From: VRUE01 sp963728045
GTDB lineage: Bacteria; Actinomycetota; Thermoleophilia; Solirubrobacterales; 70-9
NCBI GenBank assembly: GCA_963728045.1
Contig: CAVSIE010000002.1
Coordinates: 992,001 to 1,056,000 of the forward strand
Reading direction: 5' to 3'
Length of the DNA: 64,000 nucleotides
The notes under the pieces were generated by a model. That model was not told the DNA's origin. It saw nothing but the letters and a program-made list of their open reading frames with translations, and made no database searches. Positions 7,242-14,491 of this stretch are shown piece by piece. How positions within the stretch are numbered: the stretch's first letter is position 1; each line of letters begins with the position of its first letter. A program made the position numbers and the translations under genes.

Positions 7242-8759
7242 GTGCCGCCGAAGAAGCTGATCCTCACCTACGTCGACTCGCTGCGTACCGACATGCTCGA
7301 GCGCGCCGTCGACGAGGGCCGCGCGCCTACCTTCGGGGCACTGCTCGACCGGGGGACCCTCGTCCCCGATTGCGTCTCGAGCTTCCCCTCGGTGACTCCG
7401 GTCGCCTGCGCGGAGCTCGCCACCGGCCACGGAGCCGATGGCCACTGGATCAGCGGCATGAACTGGTATCACCGGCTCGAGCGGCGTTACGTGGAGTACG
7501 GCACCTCGCTCGAGGCGAGCCGCGCCTTCGGCATCTTCCGCGCCCTCTACGACCTCGTCTACAACATGAACCTGGCCCATCTCAGCCCCGATGTCGAGAC
7601 GCTGTTCGAGCAGCTCGACGACGCCGGAGAGCGAACTGCGTGCACACCGTTCCTGATCTTCCGTGGGCGCCATCGCCACCAGGTATCGCTCGACGGCCTG
7701 CTACGCCGCGCTGTCGACGCCACCAGGCTCAAGTTCCGCCATCACACCTGGGGCCCGCGTGAGCTCTTCTACGGCGACCTCTACGCCAGCCGCGAGGTTC
7801 CCTGTCGGCCCACCTCGATCCCCGGCAGCCGCGATCCCTACTCCGCCTGCTGCGCGGCGGAGCTGATTGGCGGAGACGGCTTCGACTTCCTCTTGCTCTC
7901 CCTGCCGGACAACGACAACTACTCGCACCGGCACGGCCCTGAGGCCAGCGTCGAGTCGATCGCCAACGCCGACAGCTGCTTCGCCGAGCTGGTCGAGGCA
8001 GCAGGTGACCTCGATGGCTTCCTCGCCGAGCATGCGGTGATCCTGCTTGCCGACCACGCGCAGACGCCGGTGACCCGCGGCCTTCCGCTTGCGGAGTTGC
8101 TGGGCCGCGAGTGGGGGGTGCTGCAGCCCTCTGACGACCGGCCCGAGCAGGCGCAGCTGGCGGTCAGCCCAACCGGCCGCGCGGCCCACGTCTACCTGCT
8201 GCCTTCGGAGGGGGAGCGAGCGCAGCACGGCGACGTCGGGCAGCGCCTGGCGGTGACCGAGGGAATCGACCTGGTCTGCTGGCTCGAGGACGCCGATGGC
8301 GAGCCGCTGGAGCGAAGCGAGCCCGGCGCGCCGCCCCCGAGCGCTCGCGCAGTGGTGGAGCACGCCGGATCCCAACTTCGCTTTCGTCCCGGCCGCGCCG
8401 TCACCGACCTCCGCGGCAAGCGCTGGGACCTCGATGGGGATCTCGGAGCGCTGCAGGCGAGCGTCGAGGACGGCCGCCTGCGCAGCGAGGAGTACCCAGA
8501 TCCCCTCGCCCGGGTCTGGTCGGCGCTTGCCGCGCCGCACGCCGGCGACTTCATCGTCTCCATGTCTCCGGGTTACGAGGCAGTCGACTGGGGCGGTGTC
8601 AGCCACGCCGGCGGTGGCAGCCACGGTTCGCTGCAAGCTGGCGACTCGCTCGGCCCCTTGCTCTTCGTGGGTTGCGGGCCGGACGACCCGCACTCTCGGC
8701 CCCAGTGGGCGCTGCGCGATGTGGCGCCCGTCGTGCTCGAGCATTTCGGCTTGAGCTGA
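7242..8759 (+). CDS. Type I phosphodiesterase/nucleotide pyrophosphatase (alkaline phosphatase superfamily)
   Basis: A 505-residue alkaline-phosphatase superfamily enzyme (PF01663-like). Metal ligands and nucleophile can be placed by motif: YVDSLRTD at the N-terminus, the nucleophile region SFPSVTPVACAELATGHGADGHWISG near residue 45, LLLSLPDNDNYSHRHGPEA near residue 220, and LADHAQTPV near residue 267. A late GGGSHGSL segment supplies a C-terminal histidine. The substrate is unknown; phosphodiesters or glycerophosphoglycan units are possible. No signal peptide, so it appears cytoplasmic. GTG start two bases after the upstream gene; the stop overlaps the next gene's ATG by one base. Confidence 0.8.
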   Translation: MPPKKLILTYVDSLRTDMLERAVDEGRAPTFGALLDRGTLVPDCVSSFPSVTPVACAELATGHGADGHWISGMNWYHRLERRYVEYGTSLEASRAFGIFRALYDLVYNMNLAHLSPDVETLFEQLDDAGERTACTPFLIFRGRHRHQVSLDGLLRRAVDATRLKFRHHTWGPRELFYGDLYASREVPCRPTSIPGSRDPYSACCAAELIGGDGFDFLLLSLPDNDNYSHRHGPEASVESIANADSCFAELVEAAGDLDGFLAEHAVILLADHAQTPVTRGLPLAELLGREWGVLQPSDDRPEQAQLAVSPTGRAAHVYLLPSEGERAQHGDVGQRLAVTEGIDLVCWLEDADGEPLERSEPGAPPPSARAVVEHAGSQLRFRPGRAVTDLRGKRWDLDGDLGALQASVEDGRLRSEEYPDPLARVWSALAAPHAGDFIVSMSPGYEAVDWGGVSHAGGGSHGSLQAGDSLGPLLFVGCGPDDPHSRPQWALRDVAPVVLEHFGLS

Positions 8760-10396
8760 TGGCCAGCGCGGTCGGGTCGGCGCTGGCCATCTGCCTCGCC
8801 CTGGCTGTGCTTCCCTCCCCTGCAAGCGCGGAGATCATCGAGGCCAAAGCGGTGCGTGCAGCAAACCGCGATGCGAAGGTCGTCGATCAACGGCAGAGGA
8901 ACCGGGAGCTGACTCATAGCGCTGCCATGGTCGACGGCAACTGGGAGGTCTCCTACTTCGCCGCCGACGAGCGGGTGGCCCTCGTCATCGTCGACCCCGC
9001 AACCGGGTCAGTGCGCGAGTCCTGGACGGGCTATCAGGTCGCCTGGAAGATGGCGCGAGGGTACTCGGGCGCCTTCGGCCACAAGCTCAACGCCCCCTAC
9101 GTCTTCCTGCCCCTCTGTGCCCTCTTCCTGATCGGTCTGCTCGACTGGCGGCGCCCCTGGCGCGTCGTCAACCTCGACCTCCTCGTCCTGCTCGCCTTCG
9201 GTCTCTCGCACTTCTTCTTCAACCGTGGCGAGATTGGCGCCTCGGCGCCGCTCCAGTACCCGCCGCTTCTCTACTTCTTCGGCCGAGGGCTGTGGATTGG
9301 CTTCCGGGGTCGCGGCGAGGGCATCCGTCCGGTCTGGCCAGCGGCTTGGCTACTCGTTGCGGCGCTGTTCCTGATCGGCTTCCGGGTCGGGTTGAACGTT
9401 GCCGATTCGGGAGCGATAGACGTCGGCTACGCGAGCGTGGTCGGCGCCGACCGGATCGGCAACGGCGAACCGGTCTACGACAACTTCCCCGAGGACGTCT
9501 CCCAGGGCGACACTTACGGCCCCGTCAACTACTTGGCCTACACGCCCTTCGAGCTGATCTGGCCGTGGTCGGGGAGCTGGGACGACTTGCCGGCCGCGCA
9601 CGGGGCTGCCGTCGGCTTCGATCTCGCCACCTTCGCCCTCCTAATCTTGCTCGGCTACCGACTGCGTCCCGGCGCCGCTGGCCGCAAGCTCGCCGCAACA
9701 CTCGCCTTCGGCTGGGCTGCCTACCCGTACACCGCTTTCGCTCTCGAGTCCAACTCCAACGACACTCTCGTTGCCCTCCTCCTCGTCGCCACACTGCTCG
9801 GCCTCGCCAGACCCGCTGCGCGCGGAGTCTTTCTGGCTCTCGCGTCACTCACGAAGTTCGCCCCTGCGCTGCTGGCGCCGATGCTCGCTACGTACCGGCC
9901 CGCGGGTCCTGTCGCCGCAGGGGACCCCCCACCCCTTCCGGTAGCTAAAGCTTCCTCAGGGGTGGGCCCCCCTACGGCGCCACCCGCGGGAGCTACGTTT
10001 TGCATTGCCTTCTTCATCACGATCGCGCTGATGATGCTCTGGCCTTCGATCGACCCAGGGCTAGCCACTGTCTACGACCGCACGATCGCCTACCAAGCGG
10101 ATCGCAACTCGCCGTTCAGCATCTGGGGCCAGACCGATCTGGAGCCGCTACGTATTGCGATCCTGATCGCGGTCGGGGCCATGGCCATGCTCTTCGCCTT
10201 CCGGCCGCGAGAGAAGTCACTCACACAGGTAGCGGCCCTAGGCGCTGCCCTGCTCATAGGAGTCCAGCTGACGGCGGAGCACTGGTTCTACCTCTACATA
10301 GCCTGGTTCTACCCCCTGCTTCTGGTGTCCCTGGCTGCGGATGGAAGGAAGCCGGGATACCCCTCGAACGGGCGGATACTCAAAGCGCCGAGCTAA
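8759..10396 (+). CDS. Membrane protein with GT-C/GT87-like glycosyltransferase features
   Basis: A 545-residue polytopic protein. It opens with a signal-like helix ending SPASA, then a soluble domain of about 80 residues (DGNWEVSYFAADERVALVIVD), then about ten membrane helices. The large outside loop with GNGEPVYDN and GDTYGPVNYLAYTPFE resembles GT-C mannosyltransferases (GT87-type) using polyprenyl-phosphate sugars; this assignment is from overall layout. Start ATG overlaps the upstream TGA by one base. Two oddities: a palindrome at 9920-9972 is read in frame as a Pro/Gly-rich insert, and the last 16 or so codons and the TAA lie inside the 91-bp repeat at 10347-10437. Confidence 0.7.
   Translation: MASAVGSALAICLALAVLPSPASAEIIEAKAVRAANRDAKVVDQRQRNRELTHSAAMVDGNWEVSYFAADERVALVIVDPATGSVRESWTGYQVAWKMARGYSGAFGHKLNAPYVFLPLCALFLIGLLDWRRPWRVVNLDLLVLLAFGLSHFFFNRGEIGASAPLQYPPLLYFFGRGLWIGFRGRGEGIRPVWPAAWLLVAALFLIGFRVGLNVADSGAIDVGYASVVGADRIGNGEPVYDNFPEDVSQGDTYGPVNYLAYTPFELIWPWSGSWDDLPAAHGAAVGFDLATFALLILLGYRLRPGAAGRKLAATLAFGWAAYPYTAFALESNSNDTLVALLLVATLLGLARPAARGVFLALASLTKFAPALLAPMLATYRPAGPVAAGDPPPLPVAKASSGVGPPTAPPAGATFCIAFFITIALMMLWPSIDPGLATVYDRTIAYQADRNSPFSIWGQTDLEPLRIAILIAVGAMAMLFAFRPREKSLTQVAALGAALLIGVQLTAEHWFYLYIAWFYPLLLVSLAADGRKPGYPSNGRILKAPS
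9920..9972. repeat. Imperfect palindrome inside a coding region
   Basis: CCCACCCCT at 9928-9936 pairs with AGGGGTGGG at 9958-9966, and GGGG at 9920-9923 can pair with the C-run at 9967-9972. The stretch is read in frame within the GT-C-like gene as a proline/glycine-rich segment in a loop between membrane helices. TACGGCGCC just after it echoes the family B repeats. Confidence 0.55.
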
Positions 10397-10437
10397 TTAG
10401 CTCGGCGCTTGTCCGGGCGAGGGGTATCCCGGCTTCC
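10347..10437 (+). repeat. Family A 91-bp palindromic element, copy 1
   Basis: Outer arms GGAAGCCGGGATACCCCTCG (10347-10366) and 10418-10437 are perfectly complementary over 20 bp. Between them are the conserved 18-nt loop AACGGGCGGATACTCAAA (10367-10384), a 24-nt perfect palindrome centred on CTAATTAG (10385-10408), and the conserved 9-nt loop TTGTCCGGG (10409-10417). The same loops and spacing occur at 13411-13501 and 55047-55138 with different but self-complementary stems. The core supplies the TAA of the plus-strand gene and the TAG of the convergent minus-strand gene. It may double as a bidirectional terminator here. Confidence 0.9.
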
Positions 10438-11214
10438 CTGACCACCGGTAGCAGGGACCATCACCTGCTCAATCGAGTCAGCCAACCCGTCCTTGTTGAC
10501 CTCAACCACCGCACCCATCACCCAGACATCCTCTTCGGCCGTCTCGAACTTGACCGGCATCTGAGTGATGAACCTCTCCAGGATCAGCTCTGGCTTCACG
10601 CCGAGCACGCTCGTGCGCGAGCCGGTCATACCGACGTCGGAGATGAACGCGGTCCCCTGGGGGAGGACCCTGGCGTCGGCGGTGGGCACGTGGGTGTGGG
10701 TGCCCAGCACCGCGGCGACCCGACCGTCCAGGTGCCAGCCCATCGCCACCTTCTCGCTCGAGACTTCGGCGTGGAAGTCGACGATCGAGAAGTCGGCTTC
10801 GATCTTCTCGAGGATGTTGTCGACCTCGTGGAAGGGCGACCGCGCAACGGTCAGCCCGATCGCGCCGCTGAGGTTGATCACGCCTACCCGCTGCCCACCT
10901 GCCTCGATCACGGTGAAGCCGCGCCCGGGGTTGGCGTAGGGGTAGTTGGCGGGCCGGACGATGCGGTCGCTGCGACTCAGGTAGGCGTAGACCTCGCGGT
11001 GGCGGTAGACGTGGTTGCCGGTGGTGATCGCGTCCGCTCCCGCCTCGAACAGGGCCTCCGCGGTCTTCTCGGTAATCCCCATCCCACCCGCCGAGTTCTC
11101 GCCGTTGACGACGACGAAGTCGGGCGCGTAGCGCTCGCGCAGCTCGGGCATCGTTGCTGCCAACCCCCGCCTCCCGGGCCCGCCTACCACGTCCCCGATA
11201 AAGAGCACCCGCAT
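10393..11214 (-). CDS. YmdB/TIGR00282-family metallophosphoesterase
   Basis: A 273-residue calcineurin-like phosphoesterase of the YmdB family; the Bacillus subtilis member hydrolyses 2',3'-cyclic nucleotides and influences biofilm and motility choices. Metal-binding motifs are FIGDVVGGPGR at the start, VVNGENSAGGMGIT near residue 36, TTGNHVYRH near residue 64, VDFHAEVSSEK near residue 145 and GTHTHVPTAD near residue 170. The C-terminal dozen residues and the TAG stop are contributed by the family A repeat, so they differ from the family norm. Its start is about 60 bases from the ABC permease stop upstream. Confidence 0.88.
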   Translation of the reverse strand: MRVLFIGDVVGGPGRRGLAATMPELRERYAPDFVVVNGENSAGGMGITEKTAEALFEAGADAITTGNHVYRHREVYAYLSRSDRIVRPANYPYANPGRGFTVIEAGGQRVGVINLSGAIGLTVARSPFHEVDNILEKIEADFSIVDFHAEVSSEKVAMGWHLDGRVAAVLGTHTHVPTADARVLPQGTAFISDVGMTGSRTSVLGVKPELILERFITQMPVKFETAEEDVWVMGAVVEVNKDGLADSIEQVMVPATGGQGSRDTPRPDKRRAN

Positions 11215-11276
11215 GGCCAGTGCACACTAGACGGTCGATTCGCACGCAGCAGGAGCTCGCCGAGCGCGGCTTGCGC

Positions 11277-12629
11277 TCAGGTCACGGCGAAGCGACGCAG
11301 AGCGAAGCGGGCCAGGAGGCCATAGGCGACGGCGAGGGCAGCGAGGTGAAGGAGCGGCCCACCGACGCCGTTGCCGCCAGAGTCGAGCGCGGCGGTCATC
11401 GCCCGCAGGGTCGGCTTGAAGGGGAAGAGAGCGGTCAGCGCCTGGATCGCGTCGTAGAGACCGCCGCCGACAGCGCCTGACGGGATCAGCGAGAGGAAGG
11501 CGATCGGCAGCGAGACCATGAAGGCAAGTAGGGAGACGGCGCGGATGTCGCGAGCCCCAGCCCCAAGCGCCGCCCCCGCCGCCCCAAGCGCCGCCCCACC
11601 GGCGACGATCGCCGCCAGCCAGAGGGCGAAGCGGTCCCAGGCCAGCGCGACGAAGAGCTCCAAACCGGCCAGCATCAGCAGTGTCACTGCCATGCCCACC
11701 GCGACTCCCAGGCCGACCTTCTCGGCGAGCAGGCCGGAGCGCGAGACGAGGCCGCGGGTCAGACGCGCGAAGGCATTCTCCTCACGCTCCAGGGCGAGCG
11801 AGCCGGCGACGAGGAGGACGACGACGAAAGTCAGGGTGAGCGTCGCCGCTACCGCGATGGCGAAGAGGTCGAGTGGCGGCGAGCTGCCGCTGACCACTTG
11901 CTTGTCGACAGCAATCGGTTGGGTAAGACGGGAGAGCAGCACCGCGCCGACGTCGAGGTTGCTGCGGGAGAGATTCGTGAACTCGATCACCTGGTCCAGC
12001 GAATCGCGTAGGGCGCCCGGGGGGAGGGAGGGGCGCAGCGCCTGGAGGATCTGCGCGGAGGCGCGCAGACCGAGGATCTCGACTGTCTGGCCGATCACTT
12101 CGAAGTCGCCACCGTTGATGACGAGATCGAGGAATTTCCCTCCTTCGTTGGCGATCCGCTTGGCGATCAGCAGATTCGCCTGGGCGAGGAGCGAGGTGAT
12201 GCGGTCGTCGACCAGCTGTGCCTTGACCGGGTCCTCCTCGTTGACGATCACCTCGACCTGCGGCGCGCCCGGCCGCGGAGTCGAGAGCGAGTTGATCTGG
12301 TCGACGAGGTCGGCCGGCAGGATCAGCGCGGCGAGCACGTCGCCCGAGCGGACCTCCTCGACCGCCTCCTCGCGGCTTGCCACATCCACGCACTCGACCC
12401 GCCGGCAGATGCGCTGGTCGACTTCGACCGCGGGCAGCTCGGTTTGCCCGACGCTGACCCTGGAGCCAGTCGGGATCTCGTTGAGGAAGGCGACGCGCGG
12501 CTTGTCGGAGTCGCGGGAGATCGCAAAGCCAACGAGGACGGCGATCAGGATCGGGTAGGCGACCAGCAGCACCGCCTGGAGGGGTGACCGGCGAAGAATT
12601 TGCAGGTCCTTCAGCAGCAGCCAGCGCAT
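11277..12629 (-). CDS. ABC-2 type transporter permease
   Basis: A 450-residue ABC-2 exporter permease: one N-terminal membrane helix (AVLLVAYPILIAVLVGFA), a roughly 200-residue extracytoplasmic domain with CRRVEC cysteines, then about five C-terminal helices. This layout matches YhgE/DrrB-like exporters of drugs, lipids or polysaccharide precursors; substrate is unknown. Its ATG overlaps the stop of the ATPase gene by one base, so the two form a transporter pair. A Gly/Ala-rich GGAALGAAGAALGAGA segment lies in the membrane part. Confidence 0.88.
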   Translation of the reverse strand: MRWLLLKDLQILRRSPLQAVLLVAYPILIAVLVGFAISRDSDKPRVAFLNEIPTGSRVSVGQTELPAVEVDQRICRRVECVDVASREEAVEEVRSGDVLAALILPADLVDQINSLSTPRPGAPQVEVIVNEEDPVKAQLVDDRITSLLAQANLLIAKRIANEGGKFLDLVINGGDFEVIGQTVEILGLRASAQILQALRPSLPPGALRDSLDQVIEFTNLSRSNLDVGAVLLSRLTQPIAVDKQVVSGSSPPLDLFAIAVAATLTLTFVVVLLVAGSLALEREENAFARLTRGLVSRSGLLAEKVGLGVAVGMAVTLLMLAGLELFVALAWDRFALWLAAIVAGGAALGAAGAALGAGARDIRAVSLLAFMVSLPIAFLSLIPSGAVGGGLYDAIQALTALFPFKPTLRAMTAALDSGGNGVGGPLLHLAALAVAYGLLARFALRRFAVT

Positions 12630-13357
12630 CAGTGGCCCCGGTGGTGGAGGAATGCGACGAAGGCGGTCTCGAAGTCCTGGTCGGCCGCCTCGGCCGCCTC
12701 ACGTCGCACTGCCTCACGCAGGCCGGCCGGGGCGCCGTCGAAGAGCGCCTCGCCATCGGCGAGTACCAACAGCCGCTCCCCGTAGCGCTCTGCCTCCTGG
12801 ATGTCGTGGGTGGAGAAGATCACCGTGGCGCCGCCCCCCGCCAGCCCGGAGATGAACTCCCAAAGGCGCGCCCGCTGACGCGGGTCGAGGCCGACGCTGG
12901 GCTCGTCGAGCAGCAGCACCACCGGCCGCGAGAGCAGCCCGATCGCGATGTTGACCCGCTGCTGGTTGCCACCCGAGAGCCGCGCCACGATCTCCCCACG
13001 CCTCTCGCCGAGCCCGGTCAACACCAGCATCTCCTCGACCGAAGCATGCGGATCCTCATGCCCCTCGAGTCGGGCAAAAAGCAACAAGTTCTCCTCGACC
13101 GTCAACCGCCTGTACAGCGCCGCCTGCTGAGGAACCCAACCCACATCGCCGTTCGGCAGAAGCACATCCCCTTCATCCGCCTTGGAGATGCCAGCCAAGA
13201 TCGAGAGCAACGTCGTCTTCCCAGCCCCGTTAGGCCCGATCACGGCCAGAACCTCTCCAGGGTTCACCCCGAAGTCAACTCCGCGCAACGCTTCGCGCTC
13301 CCCATAGCGCTTGACCAGCCCTCGAGCCTCGATCGCTGCCTTAGCTGCCCCCTCCAT
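12629..13357 (-). CDS. ABC transporter ATP-binding protein
   Basis: A 242-residue ATPase for the adjacent ABC-2 permease. Walker A is GPNGAGKTT near residue 41, the signature motif is LSGGNQQRV, Walker B is VVLLLDEPSVGLDP and the switch histidine is in STHDIQEAE. The Q-loop region reads GWVPQQAALY, and the DEPSVGLDP form is typical of exporter ATPases of the CcmA/DrrA group. Its start faces hemB across a 162-base divergent gap that contains the second family A element. Confidence 0.93.
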   Translation of the reverse strand: MEGAAKAAIEARGLVKRYGEREALRGVDFGVNPGEVLAVIGPNGAGKTTLLSILAGISKADEGDVLLPNGDVGWVPQQAALYRRLTVEENLLLFARLEGHEDPHASVEEMLVLTGLGERRGEIVARLSGGNQQRVNIAIGLLSRPVVLLLDEPSVGLDPRQRARLWEFISGLAGGGATVIFSTHDIQEAERYGERLLVLADGEALFDGAPAGLREAVRREAAEAADQDFETAFVAFLHHRGH

Positions 13358-13410
13358 CCGCGCGAACGCTACTGACCGGTGTAGGGGCGGGTATTAGGCG
13401 CCGTTTGAGC

Positions 13411-13501
13411 GAGGAAGGGGGGATGCCCCGAACGGGCGGATACTCAAAGTCGCGCGCTAATTAGCGCGCGACTTGTCCGGGCGGGGCATCCCCCCTTCCT
13501 C
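13411..13501 (+). repeat. Family A 91-bp palindromic element, copy 2
   Basis: Outer arms GAGGAAGGGGGGATGCCCCG (13411-13430) and 13482-13501 are perfectly complementary. The loops at 13431-13448 and 13473-13481 are identical to copy 1, and the 24-nt inner palindrome at 13449-13472 keeps the GCTAATTAGC centre with different flanks. This copy lies between divergent genes (ABC ATPase and hemB), in the promoter region, ending 18 bases before the hemB start, so a simple terminator role does not explain it. Confidence 0.92.
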
Positions 13502-13519
13502 CCCTAAACTCGGCTCCCG

Positions 13520-14491
13520 ATGTCCTTCCCCGCCACACGCATGCGGCGCTTGCGCCGAACAGAGGCGCTGCGTGGGCTCGTGCGAGAGACGAACCTGGGC
13601 CCTGAGCACTTGATCCAGCCACTGTTCGTAGTTGCCGGGGAGGGAGTCCGTGAAGAGGTGGAGTCCATGCCTGGCATCGAGCGCTTCTCGATCTCGGAGT
13701 TGGTTGCTGAGGCGACTGAGATTGCGGCAGCAGGGGTGGGCAGCGTCCTTCTGTTCGGCATCCCGTCCGAAAAGGACGAGTCGGGGACTGGCGCCTATGA
13801 CGACGAGGGTGTGGCGCAGATGGCCGTGCGTGCCCTCAAGGAGGCGCACCCGGACCTGACGGTGATCACCGACGTCTGTCTCTGTGAGTACACCTCGCAC
13901 GGGCACTGCGGCTTCGTCCGTGACGGCGAGGTCGATAACGACATCACGGTCGAGCTGCTGGCCAAGACCGCCATCTCCCATGCTGAGGCAGGCGCCGACG
14001 CCGTCGCGCCGAGCGACATGATGGATGGGCGGGTCGGGACGATCCGTCACCAGCTCGACGAGGAGGGGCACCCCAACACCCCGATCGTCGCCTACAGCGC
14101 CAAGTACGCCTCGGCCTTCTACGGCCCCTTCCGCGAGGCGGCCGAGTCGACGCCGGAGTTCGGCGACCGGCGCGGCTACCAGATGGACCCCGCCAACGCC
14201 GCCGAGGCGGTGCGTGAGGCGCAGCTCGACCTCGAGGAGGGCGCCGACATGCTGATGGTGAAGCCGGCGACGCCCTACCTCGACGTGGTGCGCAGGGTCA
14301 AGGAGGAGACCGAAGCTCCGCTCGCCGCCTACCACGTCTCCGGCGAGTACTCGATGTTGAAGGCGGCGGCAGCGAACGGCTGGATCGACGAGCCTGCAGC
14401 GGTGCGCGAGACCCTGACCTCGATCCGCCGGGCCGGCGCCGATGCGATCGTCACCTACTACGCGAAGGAGGCGGCAGGGTGGCTTCGGTAG
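13520..14491 (+). CDS. hemB: Delta-aminolevulinic acid dehydratase (porphobilinogen synthase)
   Basis: HemB condenses two 5-aminolevulinate molecules into porphobilinogen. The zinc-type active site is visible as DVCLCEYTSHGHCG with Cys120, Cys122 and Cys130; the catalytic lysines are Lys195 (YSAKYASAFYGPFR) and Lys248 (MVKPATPYLD). Length 323 aa is normal. Its end overlaps the start of the Ahb-like gene by 13 bases, and hemL follows, giving a tetrapyrrole operon. Confidence 0.97.
   Translation: MSFPATRMRRLRRTEALRGLVRETNLGPEHLIQPLFVVAGEGVREEVESMPGIERFSISELVAEATEIAAAGVGSVLLFGIPSEKDESGTGAYDDEGVAQMAVRALKEAHPDLTVITDVCLCEYTSHGHCGFVRDGEVDNDITVELLAKTAISHAEAGADAVAPSDMMDGRVGTIRHQLDEEGHPNTPIVAYSAKYASAFYGPFREAAESTPEFGDRRGYQMDPANAAEAVREAQLDLEEGADMLMVKPATPYLDVVRRVKEETEAPLAAYHVSGEYSMLKAAAANGWIDEPAAVRETLTSIRRAGADAIVTYYAKEAAGWLR

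Noticed and set aside
10347..10437. Family A element as an integron attC site
   Set aside because: It is palindromic with variable arms like attC, but the conserved parts are internal loops; there are no RYYYAAC/GTTRRRY core sites at the ends and no integrase nearby.
10347..10437. Family A element as a plain intrinsic terminator
   Set aside because: There is no T-tract after the stems in any copy, and copy 2 is in a divergent promoter region; the identical 18- and 9-nt loops are not expected of terminators.
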